From assembly GCA_003427395.1 (NCBI GenBank), contig BFEA01000417.1, forward strand, positions 264,556 through 328,555: a stretch of 64,000 bases of DNA, written 5' to 3'. The notes under the pieces were generated by a model, which saw nothing but the letters and a program-made list of their open reading frames with translations, was not told the DNA's origin and did no database searches. Below are positions 54,961 to 64,000 of this stretch, one piece after another (position 1 is the first letter of the stretch; each line of letters opens with the position of its first letter). Made by a program: the position numbers and the translations under genes. This stretch comes from Chara braunii (lineage: Eukaryota > Streptophyta > Charophyceae > Charales > Characeae).

Positions 54961-55722
54961 GCGCATATATGTGTGTGTGTGTGTATGAAGGAGAGAGAAA
55001 AATTCACATATCTAGAACACGAGGTAGGCAAGGAAGGACGGGTTTCGGCTTCTTGGTGAGTCGGTGAAACTTCGACGAGTTGTCTATCACCACCCATCGT
55101 TTGTTGTTTTGTTCTTCGTCCCTGCCCACAGATTGCTCTACCTTTTTACTTTATTGTGGTTATTGCTCTTTAGTCGCTTTCACGAAGAGATGCAGCCACT
55201 CGAATTTGTGCTTTTCGTGATGTCACAACATTAGGTGAGCTGGCACGATTGAAAAAGGCAGGAGTACGAGACGCGCAGCAAGAAGGGAACCAACGAACGA
55301 GAGCAAAACTAGAGGACCAAGCCCTGGAAAGGATAAGGAGACGGTTAAGAGTGGGGAAGCGAAGAAGCCCACGTGAAGAAGGGATAAAGAAAAAGTGTGG
55401 AAGAACGAAAGGGAAGGATGCCGCGGCAACAAGGGAGGAATATTTTGTGCAAAGGAGAAGGCTGTGGGAAGGGAGAGAACGTAGGGACAAAGATTAACAA
55501 AAGGAGGAAGTCACGACCAAGAAGATGGGGAGATGGTAATCTACGAGTAGAGGAAAGAGGTCAGAAGGAGAAGAGACGAAGAAGTCAAGGAGATGAAGTA
55601 AGTACCTGATAATGTCGTTCTGCCCTGAAAACAACGCTTCCTCATTCGTTGCAGTATTGAGTTAGAAAGATAGTTTGTATACGCTCGTTTACATGTTGAT
55701 TTTATTATTATTATTATTACTA
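54961..55722 (+). other. Gene-free stretch ending in an ATT microsatellite
   Basis: Frames at 55249-55609 are basic and low-complexity without a domain. A (TTA)n run at 55702-55722 borders the MITE-like element. Confidence 0.4.
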
Positions 55723-56000
55723 GGCTACCAGAGTGACCCGGGTCCACTTGCCCGTCGGGCAAAAAAAGAATAAAAAAATAAAAACTATATTTTTATATTA
55801 AAATTTTTATTTTGAATTTGGTAAAGAATTTTGATGTGACCCTGAGCAAAAGTTGTTCAGTTTATTTTCCTGCATAATGTAGTTTTTTTTTTCAGATTTG
55901 TTGGATTTTTTTTTTCTTTTTCGGCTAGGACCTTTCCTGGTCCTTGCACGATCGAGCTGCCCGGAAAAATAGGGTGACCCGGGCGGCCCGACTGGTAGCC
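55723..56000. mobile_element. MITE-like element, 278 bp, inside an ATT microsatellite
   Basis: The ends are inverted: GGCTACCAG at the left and CTGGTAGCC at the right. A second shared box, CCCGGGTC, lies 4-8 bases inside. TA flanks both sides and the surrounding sequence on both sides is (ATT)n, so the element split one microsatellite. The interior is AT-rich with no coding potential. TA flanks suggest, but do not prove, a Tc1/mariner-type mobiliser. Confidence 0.72.
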
Positions 56001-56015
56001 TATTATTATTATTAT

Positions 56016-56053
<38 letters not shown>

Positions 56054-56090
56054 TTGTTGTTATTGTTGTTGTTGTTGTTGCTATATTATT
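56001..56090 (+). repeat. (ATT)n-(AGT)n-(TTG)n compound microsatellite
   Basis: Consecutive runs of TTA, then GTA, then TTG trinucleotides. Confidence 0.92.
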
Positions 56091-56602
56091 ATTGGGGGAA
56101 ACTACACGGGAGTCACAAAAATGAGTTATAATTGCATTACGGGCCAAGATATAGTTTCGAATTGCAGTTAGGGCAATGTATACAACCCAACTTTCTGGCC
56201 ACCTTCGAATGTTTCCACAAGCGCATGCATAGCATGATATCCACTTATGTAGACTCCTGTGGCTACTAATCTCAACCTTGGGCCTAACACTATTGGTTAT
56301 GACATTCGACTTTCAACTTGCAGATACGGGGATCAACGTGAACTGCTGACGACGAAGGCATTGCGGAACACTATTGAAGGAAGCCGAGAGGATTAGGGTC
56401 CGGCAGGGCTATCCCCTCTGGTTTTGTCGTCGGCCCAGGCCACGGGTCCGATTGGCAGGACCGACGGAGTGTTAGCGATTTCCTCTTACCCTACGTACCA
56501 CTTTCCTCGCTCCACCTTTTATTTTTATTTCTTTTTATTTCGTTACCGATCTCTTTTTTCGGAACAGTACACAGGTACTGGTACCGAGATTATGCTCAAA
56601 CC

Positions 56603-56675
56603 AAATGGCTTAGCTCAGTTGGTACACCTTTGAACTGTTACAGAACAGACCCAAGTTCGGACCCGGATACAATCA
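56603..56675 (+). mobile_element. tRNA-like head, SINE candidate
   Basis: TAGCTCAGTTGGTACACC (56611-56628) is a good box A, and AAGTTCGGACCC (56653-56664) a diverged box B at suitable spacing. The U6-like sequence begins about 80 bases downstream on the same strand. Confidence 0.6.
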
Positions 56676-56752
56676 AATGGCAAAAATAAAAATTATTTTG
56701 AATTACATAGGTCGATTGGATACACGACCCTTAGAGCGTGGGACCGTGAGAA

Positions 56753-56846
56753 GTCTTTCGGGACATCCGATAAAATTGGAACGATATATAAAACATTAGC
56801 ATAGCCCCTACGCAAGGATGACACAAATAAATCAAGAAATGATCAG
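56753..56846 (+). pseudogene. U6 snRNA pseudogene, near full length
   Basis: It follows plant U6 nearly end to end: a GTC-TTTCG-GGAC 5' hairpin remnant, ATCCGATAAAATTGGAACGA, then ATTAGCATAGCCCCTACGCA, AGGATGACAC and AAATCAAGAAATG. The ACAGAGA box that pairs with the 5' splice site is changed to ATATAAA, while the AGC triad is kept. No U-run terminator follows directly. I see no standard plant USE/TATA promoter at the usual distances, so a dead, probably retroposed copy is the best reading. Confidence 0.85.
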
Positions 56847-56849
56847 GGT

Positions 56850-58830
56850 AGTTGTTGTATCGTCTTATCCTACTGTCCTACTACATGGTCGGACCGCCCG
56901 TTAGCAACTGCTTTATGGAAAAAGGAATGGTTGACGCCAACACAGAAGGAAAAAGACTAGAATGTGAATGTGACAATGGCGAAAAAGAAAGGAACGAACT
57001 TGACACGAATTCGCACATGATTCATTCAAGGAAGAAGGTGATGAAAACCGGGTATGGCAGGGAGAAAGACAGATAACTCGCTCGACTTTTGAGGGAATCA
57101 GGTGACTGAAGGGTGAATTTTAAGGTTTTCGGAGCATCCTGGATTTAAGGTTTGTTTTGGTGCTAGATTAGTAAGATAAGAGTTAGTAAGAGAATAGGGT
57201 GTGCAGAGGGCGAGAGAGTTTGGACATGGCACAGGCAGGTGACAGATACCTCACTCGGTCCTCGATGGATCGGGCGAGGGAGGATGTGAAGCCGGGTTTT
57301 TCTGTAGTGTCGAATTAGATGGTGTGGTTGAATTTTGAAGGAAGTGAGTGATCTTGGAACTACATAGGATATGGACTGCATGGGCGGAGGAGATAAACAA
57401 TCAACGCACCTACCCGTGATTTAGCAAAATATTCATTATTGGTTCCTTCCTATTAATGGGCAAGCAACAACCGATGAAAGTGTGGTGACTCACCTCTTAT
57501 CTACAGAAAAAGAGCAAGAGAGGAGGGATAGGCATGCTAGTATTCGGAGTCGGCTGAAGCAGTGAAGTGAGGAGCGATGCATTTTCCCATATTTTAGCGG
57601 AAGATTTATTCGCAAACGAACAAAGAGCAAACAGTTATAACCAGACGGAAATGCAGATTGGACATCTAGTACTGCAGGAGATAAAAAGTAGAGGAGAGTG
57701 GGTCGACGTGCAGAAAGTAGGGAATGGACGAGTATGGATGTGCGTGTTTGAGAGAGGATCAGGAGGAGAGAAGGGGGAGGAGAGAACTTACCGTCGAAAA
57801 CTATGATAAGGGACGAGCCCAAAGTCGGGCGCAATACTTTCATCGTCGTTGCGACAATTTTTTCCAGAATGGCAGTGTACCTTCCAAATGTTGTAGCGGA
57901 AGAACCATTCTCATTTTGTACATTTAGGAAGTAGTGGCATGTAATCAGACGTTGCATCTCTGTGTAGCTTGCATTAGCGGTCATTTACATGTGCTCGTCA
58001 TCCTCATATTGCCCTTCACAATGATACTCCTTCATAGTTACTTCCATTGTGGTAATTGTCCTTATCCTGACGCGGTTCCTCATTGTGGCCGTCGTTGGCA
58101 TCTGGTCGGCTCGTCGTCACAGCGGGATATTGCCAGATCAATGAACTTGGTTTTGTCCTAGCAGAAGATTCATCCTCATTGTGCACCTTGGGGCGGGCAG
58201 TCAGCAGGCGAGGGAGGAGCACACAAATATGAGAGAAGAATGATTAAAAGGAGTGTGGGAGCACCTATTATGAGTGTTCCGCTCGCCAACCACAATCTGT
58301 CGTGAGGAGTTTGAGTGTGGAGTTAGGCGCGTGTCTGGCCATGACAGCAGTCTGCATGGTTAACAACTGCATGCGCTTGTGACTATTGTTTTCGGTGTCC
58401 ACGACTCGCCTCGAAGTAGCTACGAAGGCTCGCGTCTGGCCTTAGCAGTCGCCTGCGACCAAAATGACTGCATGAACCTTTCTCTCCTGTGGATATCAGT
58501 GAAGAAGCTATATGTTCACAATTTGAGCGTTTGCTGTCCCTAAGGGAAAAAAGTTTGGTTTGCGGTGGTGGTGGTGGCGAAACTTGACTTCTTGAAGTTG
58601 TTGTGCTGCTGCTGCACAAGTGTCGTATCTGCATATTTTTTGCATTTTGAATATCCTTCGTCCGTGCATTCAAGGTGCATGGCAAACGTCAATTTGAGTA
58701 ACTCTCTTTCATAATAGCTTCAGTTATCTAGCCTACTTTGTGATCCAACAATTCGGGGGCTCCAAGAGGATTATTGCATCAACTTAAAGATTTGTCACAG
58801 AGTTGTTGTTTTTTCTCCTGGTATAGTGGT
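56850..58830 (+). other. Gene-free stretch
   Basis: Frames up to 164 codons (57984-57490, minus) and others at 56852-57076 and 57567-57927 show no recognisable domain. Confidence 0.4.
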
Positions 58831-61800
58831 TTGACCAACTTACCTTGACTTTTTACCATTATTGTCGACCCTCATGTGCATCAAGGCAACAAGGCCCTCT
58901 CCTGCGAGTCGAGTTTGTCCCCTTCTCATATCTCGAGCGTCTGAAAACTCTCATTTTACCCTTCTTAGTTTAATTTTAGTTCATGTTTTAAGAGGAAGGT
59001 GTCAGGTGGGATTGCAACCCATAGAACCGCAACAAGGCCTTTGTGGGAGGTTACTCCACCGATTACGGGAGCTCTGTCGGACCCTATGAGAGGTTCTAAG
59101 GCCACGAAACAGTCAGGTATAACTTTCTTTTATCCTATGTGAACCCACTATACTCCTAACACTACATCTCTTTAGTTTGTCTGAGATATATGCATGCCTT
59201 CCTTTATAAAAAAAAAAAATTCATAACTTAATTAGATTAAATGATGGAATGCACCCGTCAATTTTAATTTTTTTTTAATTCCGACTTAAATCAAACTAAA
59301 GGATGAATTAGGGAAAGGTGGAGGAAGACAGTTTTAGATACGTTTGTCCGGGGCAACCAAAGGATGAGCATTGTTGCTATGGTGAATGACCCAGTAATAT
59401 GTTTTTTGTCTGTTTTATGAAGGACCAAACATTGTTTTTAAGATGAATGGCTTGGTTGATGTGTTTATTTCTTAAGGTTTGCTTGTCCGACTTTTGAGGT
59501 CAAACATTGTTTATAAAATAAATGATTTGGTCCATATGTTTATTTTGGGGTTTCTGATTAAAGCTGGACTAATTGGTTCAACTTAATGCTTTTTGTGACT
59601 TGAGATGAACTGGACATTGTTTCAAGTTCTAAGATGAATGGCTTAGTCTCGTGTTTTATTTTGAGGAAATTTTTTGAAAGAAAGGCTAAGTACTGTTTAT
59701 AAGATAAATGGTTTAGCCTGAGGTCACACACTAAGTGCAAACTGAGTATAATTGAAAGTACTTTACCTATATTTGCATGTGAACAAAAAACTTGACATTA
59801 TTTATAAGATAAACGGTTCAACCTAAGTGACATTACTAAAGAAGAGGGATAAAAATTATGCGTATAACTGGAAATAAATTGGGCAAGTTGAGCATTGTTT
59901 CTAAAACGAATGACCAACTACACAACCTATATTATAAAGACATATCAAAAGGTTATTAAATTTTGAATATTTAAACGGTTTTTGGCGACTAGGGATTGTT
60001 TTTAAGACGAATGGTCTAGTCACATGCCAAAAAAAGATAAAAATAGTTGTGCAACATGTTCATGTTTAATTAATGCAAAATGTTGATACATTTTTTATAA
60101 AATGAATGACCTAACTCAATGTCCTATGTAAATTAGAGGTTCAACCAACTACTACTTATAAGAAAACAACTTGGGATTTTTGTGAGAGTATTTACCCATT
60201 GTGGTATGAACTTGTATGTGGTTCAATGTAAGTTTTTCTTAGTCTGGTATTATCACTGATAGGTAGTTGTTTTAGATTCTCACTACGTGCTGGAGCTATA
60301 GGAGTTAGTTCAATTTCTGCATTTTTCGAGATAGGTTTATTTTTCGCACTTATCCTTGTATTAATTATGGAAAGACACATGCTGCCTTATTTTTTTCAGA
60401 TCCAATGAGTCAGTCAAATTTTATCTTTGTAATTTTTAAACATTTGTCTGAGTTTCATGATTTTCTTAGTATAAATATGAGAAGTCTACCTTTCTAGGAG
60501 GAAGTGCTGCCCTAAATTTTTACTCTTATACAAAATTGAACTTTGAAAAGTCAGAGTTATTTTTTTATTTTGCATTTAGCTTCATACGAATTTTGAAAAA
60601 CATTTTTTGAGAGGGGGTGTTGCAGAAATTTGTACAAATTTAAAGAGTTAGTTAAATTTTGTTTTGGCATAATTTGATTTTTATCTTGAATTCATATCTG
60701 ACTTACTATAAGTCTAGGAAGTCTACTGCATAAATTTTAATAAATCTGATAGTTAAATATAATTTGACTCGTAAGGATCATTAAATATTTTATATTCAAC
60801 AAAGTACAAATTTTGGAAAGACACTTTCTTCAGAGAGGGTGCTGGCGAAATTTTGTTAGTTTTCAGAAGTTAAATTATACTTAAAAAAAAAAAAAATTGC
60901 AATCCACGCTCTATAGGGGAGATGCTGCCAAAAGTTTCCTTATCCTATTGGTACCTATGAAGAAGTCATTTTATATTTAGTCTTACGATAAATTAAAGTG
61001 AGATCGGATATGAGGGTTTATTCCTCATATTCTTATAGTTTAGTTTATGGTAATTGACTTGTGCTATATTACAAGTCCTTTTGGACATTTTGATTCAAGA
61101 TCTAACCAGTTTCGGTCTGATCCTACGATTATCATCTTTCGTTACCTTTTAATAACAGGTCGGTTGCTGATTCGACGATTTACGACTCAACTCTAAACTC
61201 ATTCTTGTTACTCAACCTAAAGACCTTAGCTCCTGTGGGTTGATTTGTTTCTTTGAGTTTTTACCCGGACTTTTTCTAAATGGTAATTTAAAAAGAAATT
61301 AATGTTTTATTTTAGAAGGTTCGTCAAAGATTGAGATTTGTGTGGATAAGGTAATATGTATGAGTGCAGAGAACAATTGAAGTTGACCTCGTGTAGTACG
61401 TGGTATGCCGGTGTTGAATCCTTGATGTGATTGCACGTATGTTTTATGACATGAAATCCTAATTTGACTTTGTATGCGATCATAAATATATCTTCAAAGG
61501 AATCACGTTGTGATAGTGAGAGTGATGGTTTTGTGTCCTACAGCCCCATTGTATGTATGTTGTATATCCACGTGGTCTACTATGACCATGCGCATTGATA
61601 AAGTAAATGTATATCAAGACAGAATAGTTTTTTTTTTTAACCTTTCGTTTCTTAGAGTTTTTGTAGTTTGACCTTAAGGTCCGTGGTGGTTGTCAAAGTC
61701 AAACCCCTTGACCTGTTCCCAAACCCTGGATGATGGAGCCTTATTCCTAGGGTCGGAAGTACTTAACCTCCAGAAAGGGCAAAGACCCGCCTACCTCTAG

Positions 61801-62000
61801 TCTGCGTAAAGTGCAGATGAGGATAGGACTGACAACCTTCTTCGCTATTGTCTAGCATCAAGAAATTAACCCTTCGAGATGCTTGTCAACCGACACTTGA
61901 GTGTCGAAAACGACCCTGAAGATTGTTGAAGGACACTCTATTATAGGTACTACATAGTGCGTCATTTTATAATTACTTGCGTAATCATGCATGGATAGTC
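58830..62000 (-). repeat. Structured repeat family, copy C, reversed
   Basis: Reverse complement of the copy A/B order. The segment at 58900-58965 matches 30960-31040 closely (CTCGAGCGTCTGAAA, CCTCTCCTGCGAGT). The ACTCCACCGATTACGGGAGC block lies near 59052, the conserved-loop hairpin array at 59370-60130, the 120-bp-type units at about 60470-60960, the AACAGGTCGG block near 61157, and the block shared with 6790-7080 at about 61675-61970 (GTCAAAGTCAAACCCCTTGA). No gene is supported. Confidence 0.78.
59370..60130 (-). repeat. Hairpin array with conserved loop (copy C)
   Basis: On the plus strand the loop reads close to ATTGTTTnTAAGATGAATG and recurs about ten times. Stems differ, for example GGCTAA/TTAGCC (59684-59718) and GACTAG/CTAGTC (59987-60021). 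Several other copies have one mismatch or only short stems. Confidence 0.75.
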
Positions 62001-62390
62001 GATATGACAAAGTCTACGATTTTGTGATATTATTCTGAGTTTCGCGTATGCTTTTCACTTACTGTTGTTATTAAAAAATTATGAGTTTGTGCATCCACGG
62101 AGAGAGTGAGTGTGATTTAAGTATACTTCCAAGTATAATTGTTATGTTCAGTACGTTGCAACGACAAGGTTTCGGGTAGAAGGGTTCAACAGAAAAATTG
62201 TTGCAAATTTTCATCACGGTTTCAACTTGGACACAAGTTGGGTGCAACGTATGAAGAGGGTGAAATGGTTGGCCATATCGTTTTTACGGGGCGTTTGCAT
62301 GTTCTAAACTGTTTGCGAACATGCGGGTCACATGTTTTGAACTGTTGAACAACATATGTTCAACATGATTCCAACACGTCCATGTTGGAG
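62001..62390 (+). other. Gene-free AT-rich stretch
   Basis: No gene supported. A short doubled motif around CATGTTCTAAACTGTT and CATGTTTTGAACTGTT lies at 62296-62347. Confidence 0.4.
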
Positions 62391-62885
62391 ATTTTTTTTT
62401 TTTTGCAACATTGCCCTCATCTGGGTGTTGAGTAATGCGTGGCGATTTCGTAGCAAATGGTGGCCCTTGTTGCTGGGCTGGCGCGCGATAGTCTACGTCC
62501 ATGTTTATCGGGATGGATTGACGTTGTGGATGCGCAGGGCCCCACCCCACTCCCCCGATTTTTTTTTGTTACAACCTTGCCCTCATCTGAGAGTTGACTA
62601 CTGCGTGGCAATTTCGTTGCAAATGGTGGCCCTTGTTGACGGGTTGGCCCGCGGTAGTGAACGTCCATGTTTATCGGGAAGGATTGATGTTGTGGGTGCA
62701 CAGGGCCCCACCCCACTCCCCCGATTTTTTTTTTTTTTACAACCTTGCCCTCATCGGGGAGTTGACTACTGTGTGGCAATTTCGTTGCACATGGTGGCCC
62801 TTGATGCCGGGCTGGCCCGAGGTAGTGAACGTCCATGTTTATCGGGAAGGATTGGTGTTTGTGGATGTGCAAGGCGAAACGAACA
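62391..62885 (+). repeat. Three tandem units of 166-168 bp
   Basis: The word GCCCTCAT starts at 62413, 62579 and 62747. Each unit shares GTGGCAATTTCGTTGCAAAT, GGTGGCCCTTG, CGTCCATGTTTATCGGGA and, in the first two, CAGGGCCCCACCCCACTCCC before a T run. The frames on both strands repeat with the unit and are not genes. Confidence 0.9.
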
Positions 62886-63935
62886 TAAAAGTGGGGTTAA
62901 GTTGAGAGACCTGAAATGGGGAAAAAAAAAAACGTCCGTGCCACAAAGGGGGTCGTGGAGTTCCGAGGAAAAAAATAAAATATAAATTATATTTTTGTAA
63001 CCTTGCTCAGTCACATACATTTTGTCTAAATCCTTATTTTTTTACTCTCTCCCTCTCTCTTGTCTGTTTTCTGTGTCTCTGTGGCGAGCCCTTTTGTGTT
63101 TTTTTTTTTTTTTTTCGTGTGCGGTGGTCCCTTTTAAAGTAATGTGTTGTTCCCCTATGAGGCGTGGTTCCGTATTGTTGTGGGACGCGCCGTGCGACCA
63201 CGACGCGTGTCTCGATTTTGCCTTCTTGTGAAGGTCCTGTGCGACTGTCAAATTCCGTGGCCACAGGCAGACCACGTGCCCAACAACTCTTCTTTTTCGT
63301 CTATGTGTCATTACACTGCCGATATGGGAAGGTCGTATGTTTTTTTTTTTGTGCCTCGGCCCCTGGTGGCTGCGTGCTGCATCGCAGGTGCCTTTCTTTT
63401 CGAAGGCCAGCGTTTGCTTTGCCTACGCGGAGATCCTTTTTTTGTTCCCTGCAGGTTCGTTTTCTTGGTGTGTGTGTCGAAGCATGAATACTGTTCTTTT
63501 CACGACGGTGCACCCCTTGCGGCGTGGACCGGTTCTTTTTTTTTTTTTTTTTCCTTTTGGTCCAGTGGGACCACGGTCGCTCACCGTCTTCGCCATCTTT
63601 TTTTGGGCAGCAGCATTTTGGCCTGTTGTGGCAGTAGTACCTTTCCTATTTGTTTTGTACACCGCAGGTGCTTTTTTTCCAAGGACTGCTCTTCGTTGGC
63701 CTGAATAGAGCCTGCTTTTTTCATTTGCGTACCGGTACCTAGTGTAGGCACCTGTTTCACCTCATTCCAGTTTCACCTCTTTGTTGTTTTTTGGTTGTCG
63801 TTATCTTGAAGCTCTTCATGGAGCAAACACTCTTTCATGCTTCGTGTCCCCGTCAACGCCTCCTTGTCCGTGTGCTCTCCTCGTGTGTGTGGCGTTCTTC
63901 AACGCTTTAGCAAGTGCAAAAGCTTGGGCCTGCCC
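62886..63935 (+). other. Gene-free pyrimidine-rich stretch
   Basis: Several T runs (63099-63115, 63340-63350, 63536-63552). Frames on both strands, up to 186 codons, have homopolymer Phe or Lys runs and no domain. Confidence 0.45.
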
Positions 63936-63937
63936 TA

Positions 63938-63938
<1 letters not shown>

Positions 63939-64000
<62 letters not shown>
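63939..64000 (+). repeat. (GA)n microsatellite reaching the window end
   Basis: Almost pure AG dinucleotides from 63939 to the last base; its true length is unknown. Confidence 0.95.

Noticed and set aside
62417-62985. Repeated frames on both strands over the 167 bp units
   Set aside because: The protein repeats follow the DNA repeat period and no domain is present.

Overview
The window looks like repeat-dense nuclear DNA of a green plant or streptophyte alga. I found no convincing host protein gene. Evidence for a eukaryotic plant-lineage genome: two LTR-retrotransposon families whose primer-binding sites match the 3' end of plant cytosolic tRNA-Asp with one mismatch each, a decayed L1-type LINE, tRNA-headed SINE-like sequences, two U6-snRNA-derived sequences, MITE-like elements, and long GA, CA, TA and GAA microsatellites. 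The wording of the Gag/Pol proteins resembles what I recall of Ty3 elements from charophytes such as Chara. That organism guess is from memory and only moderately secure.

Layout. 1-15792: a large, probably non-autonomous LTR element. A 5' LTR cut by the window edge is followed by a tRNA-Asp primer site and a short gag-like ORF, then about 13 kb of mostly non-coding and nested repeats, then the 3' LTR at 14712-15792. Nested inside are a hairpin-rich stretch (4190-5765), an inverted, diverged LTR of the same family (from 6138), and copy A of a structured repeat family (about 6790-13200). 15793-24000: purine-rich minisatellite, microsatellites, degenerate tetranucleotide arrays, a repeat shared with 52910-53290, and a SINE-like cluster. 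23922-26420: LINE fragment, minus strand. 28320-33343 and 52085-52900: copy B of the structured repeat, split by an 18.7 kb Ty3-type element (33344-52084). 54080-56085: microsatellites and a 278 bp MITE-like element. 56600-56850: tRNA-like plus U6-like sequence. 58830-62000: copy C, reversed. 62391-62885: a 167 bp satellite.

The Ty3 element is the only long coding tract: gag, zinc knuckle, protease, reverse transcriptase, RNase H, integrase with D-D-35-E and GPY motif, and a basic tail. It is inactive in this copy through stops and frameshifts. Between its primer site and gag lies a 6 kb block of tandem paralogous ORFs (36318-41279). Several neighbouring frames are joined by overlapping or abutting stop/start codons (ATGA, TAGATG). 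I do not recognise this protein family.

A second strong signal is RNA- or DNA-structural. The A/B/C repeats carry arrays of short hairpins whose stems differ from copy to copy yet stay self-complementary around a conserved loop. This is the pattern expected of maintained structure rather than simple repeat decay.
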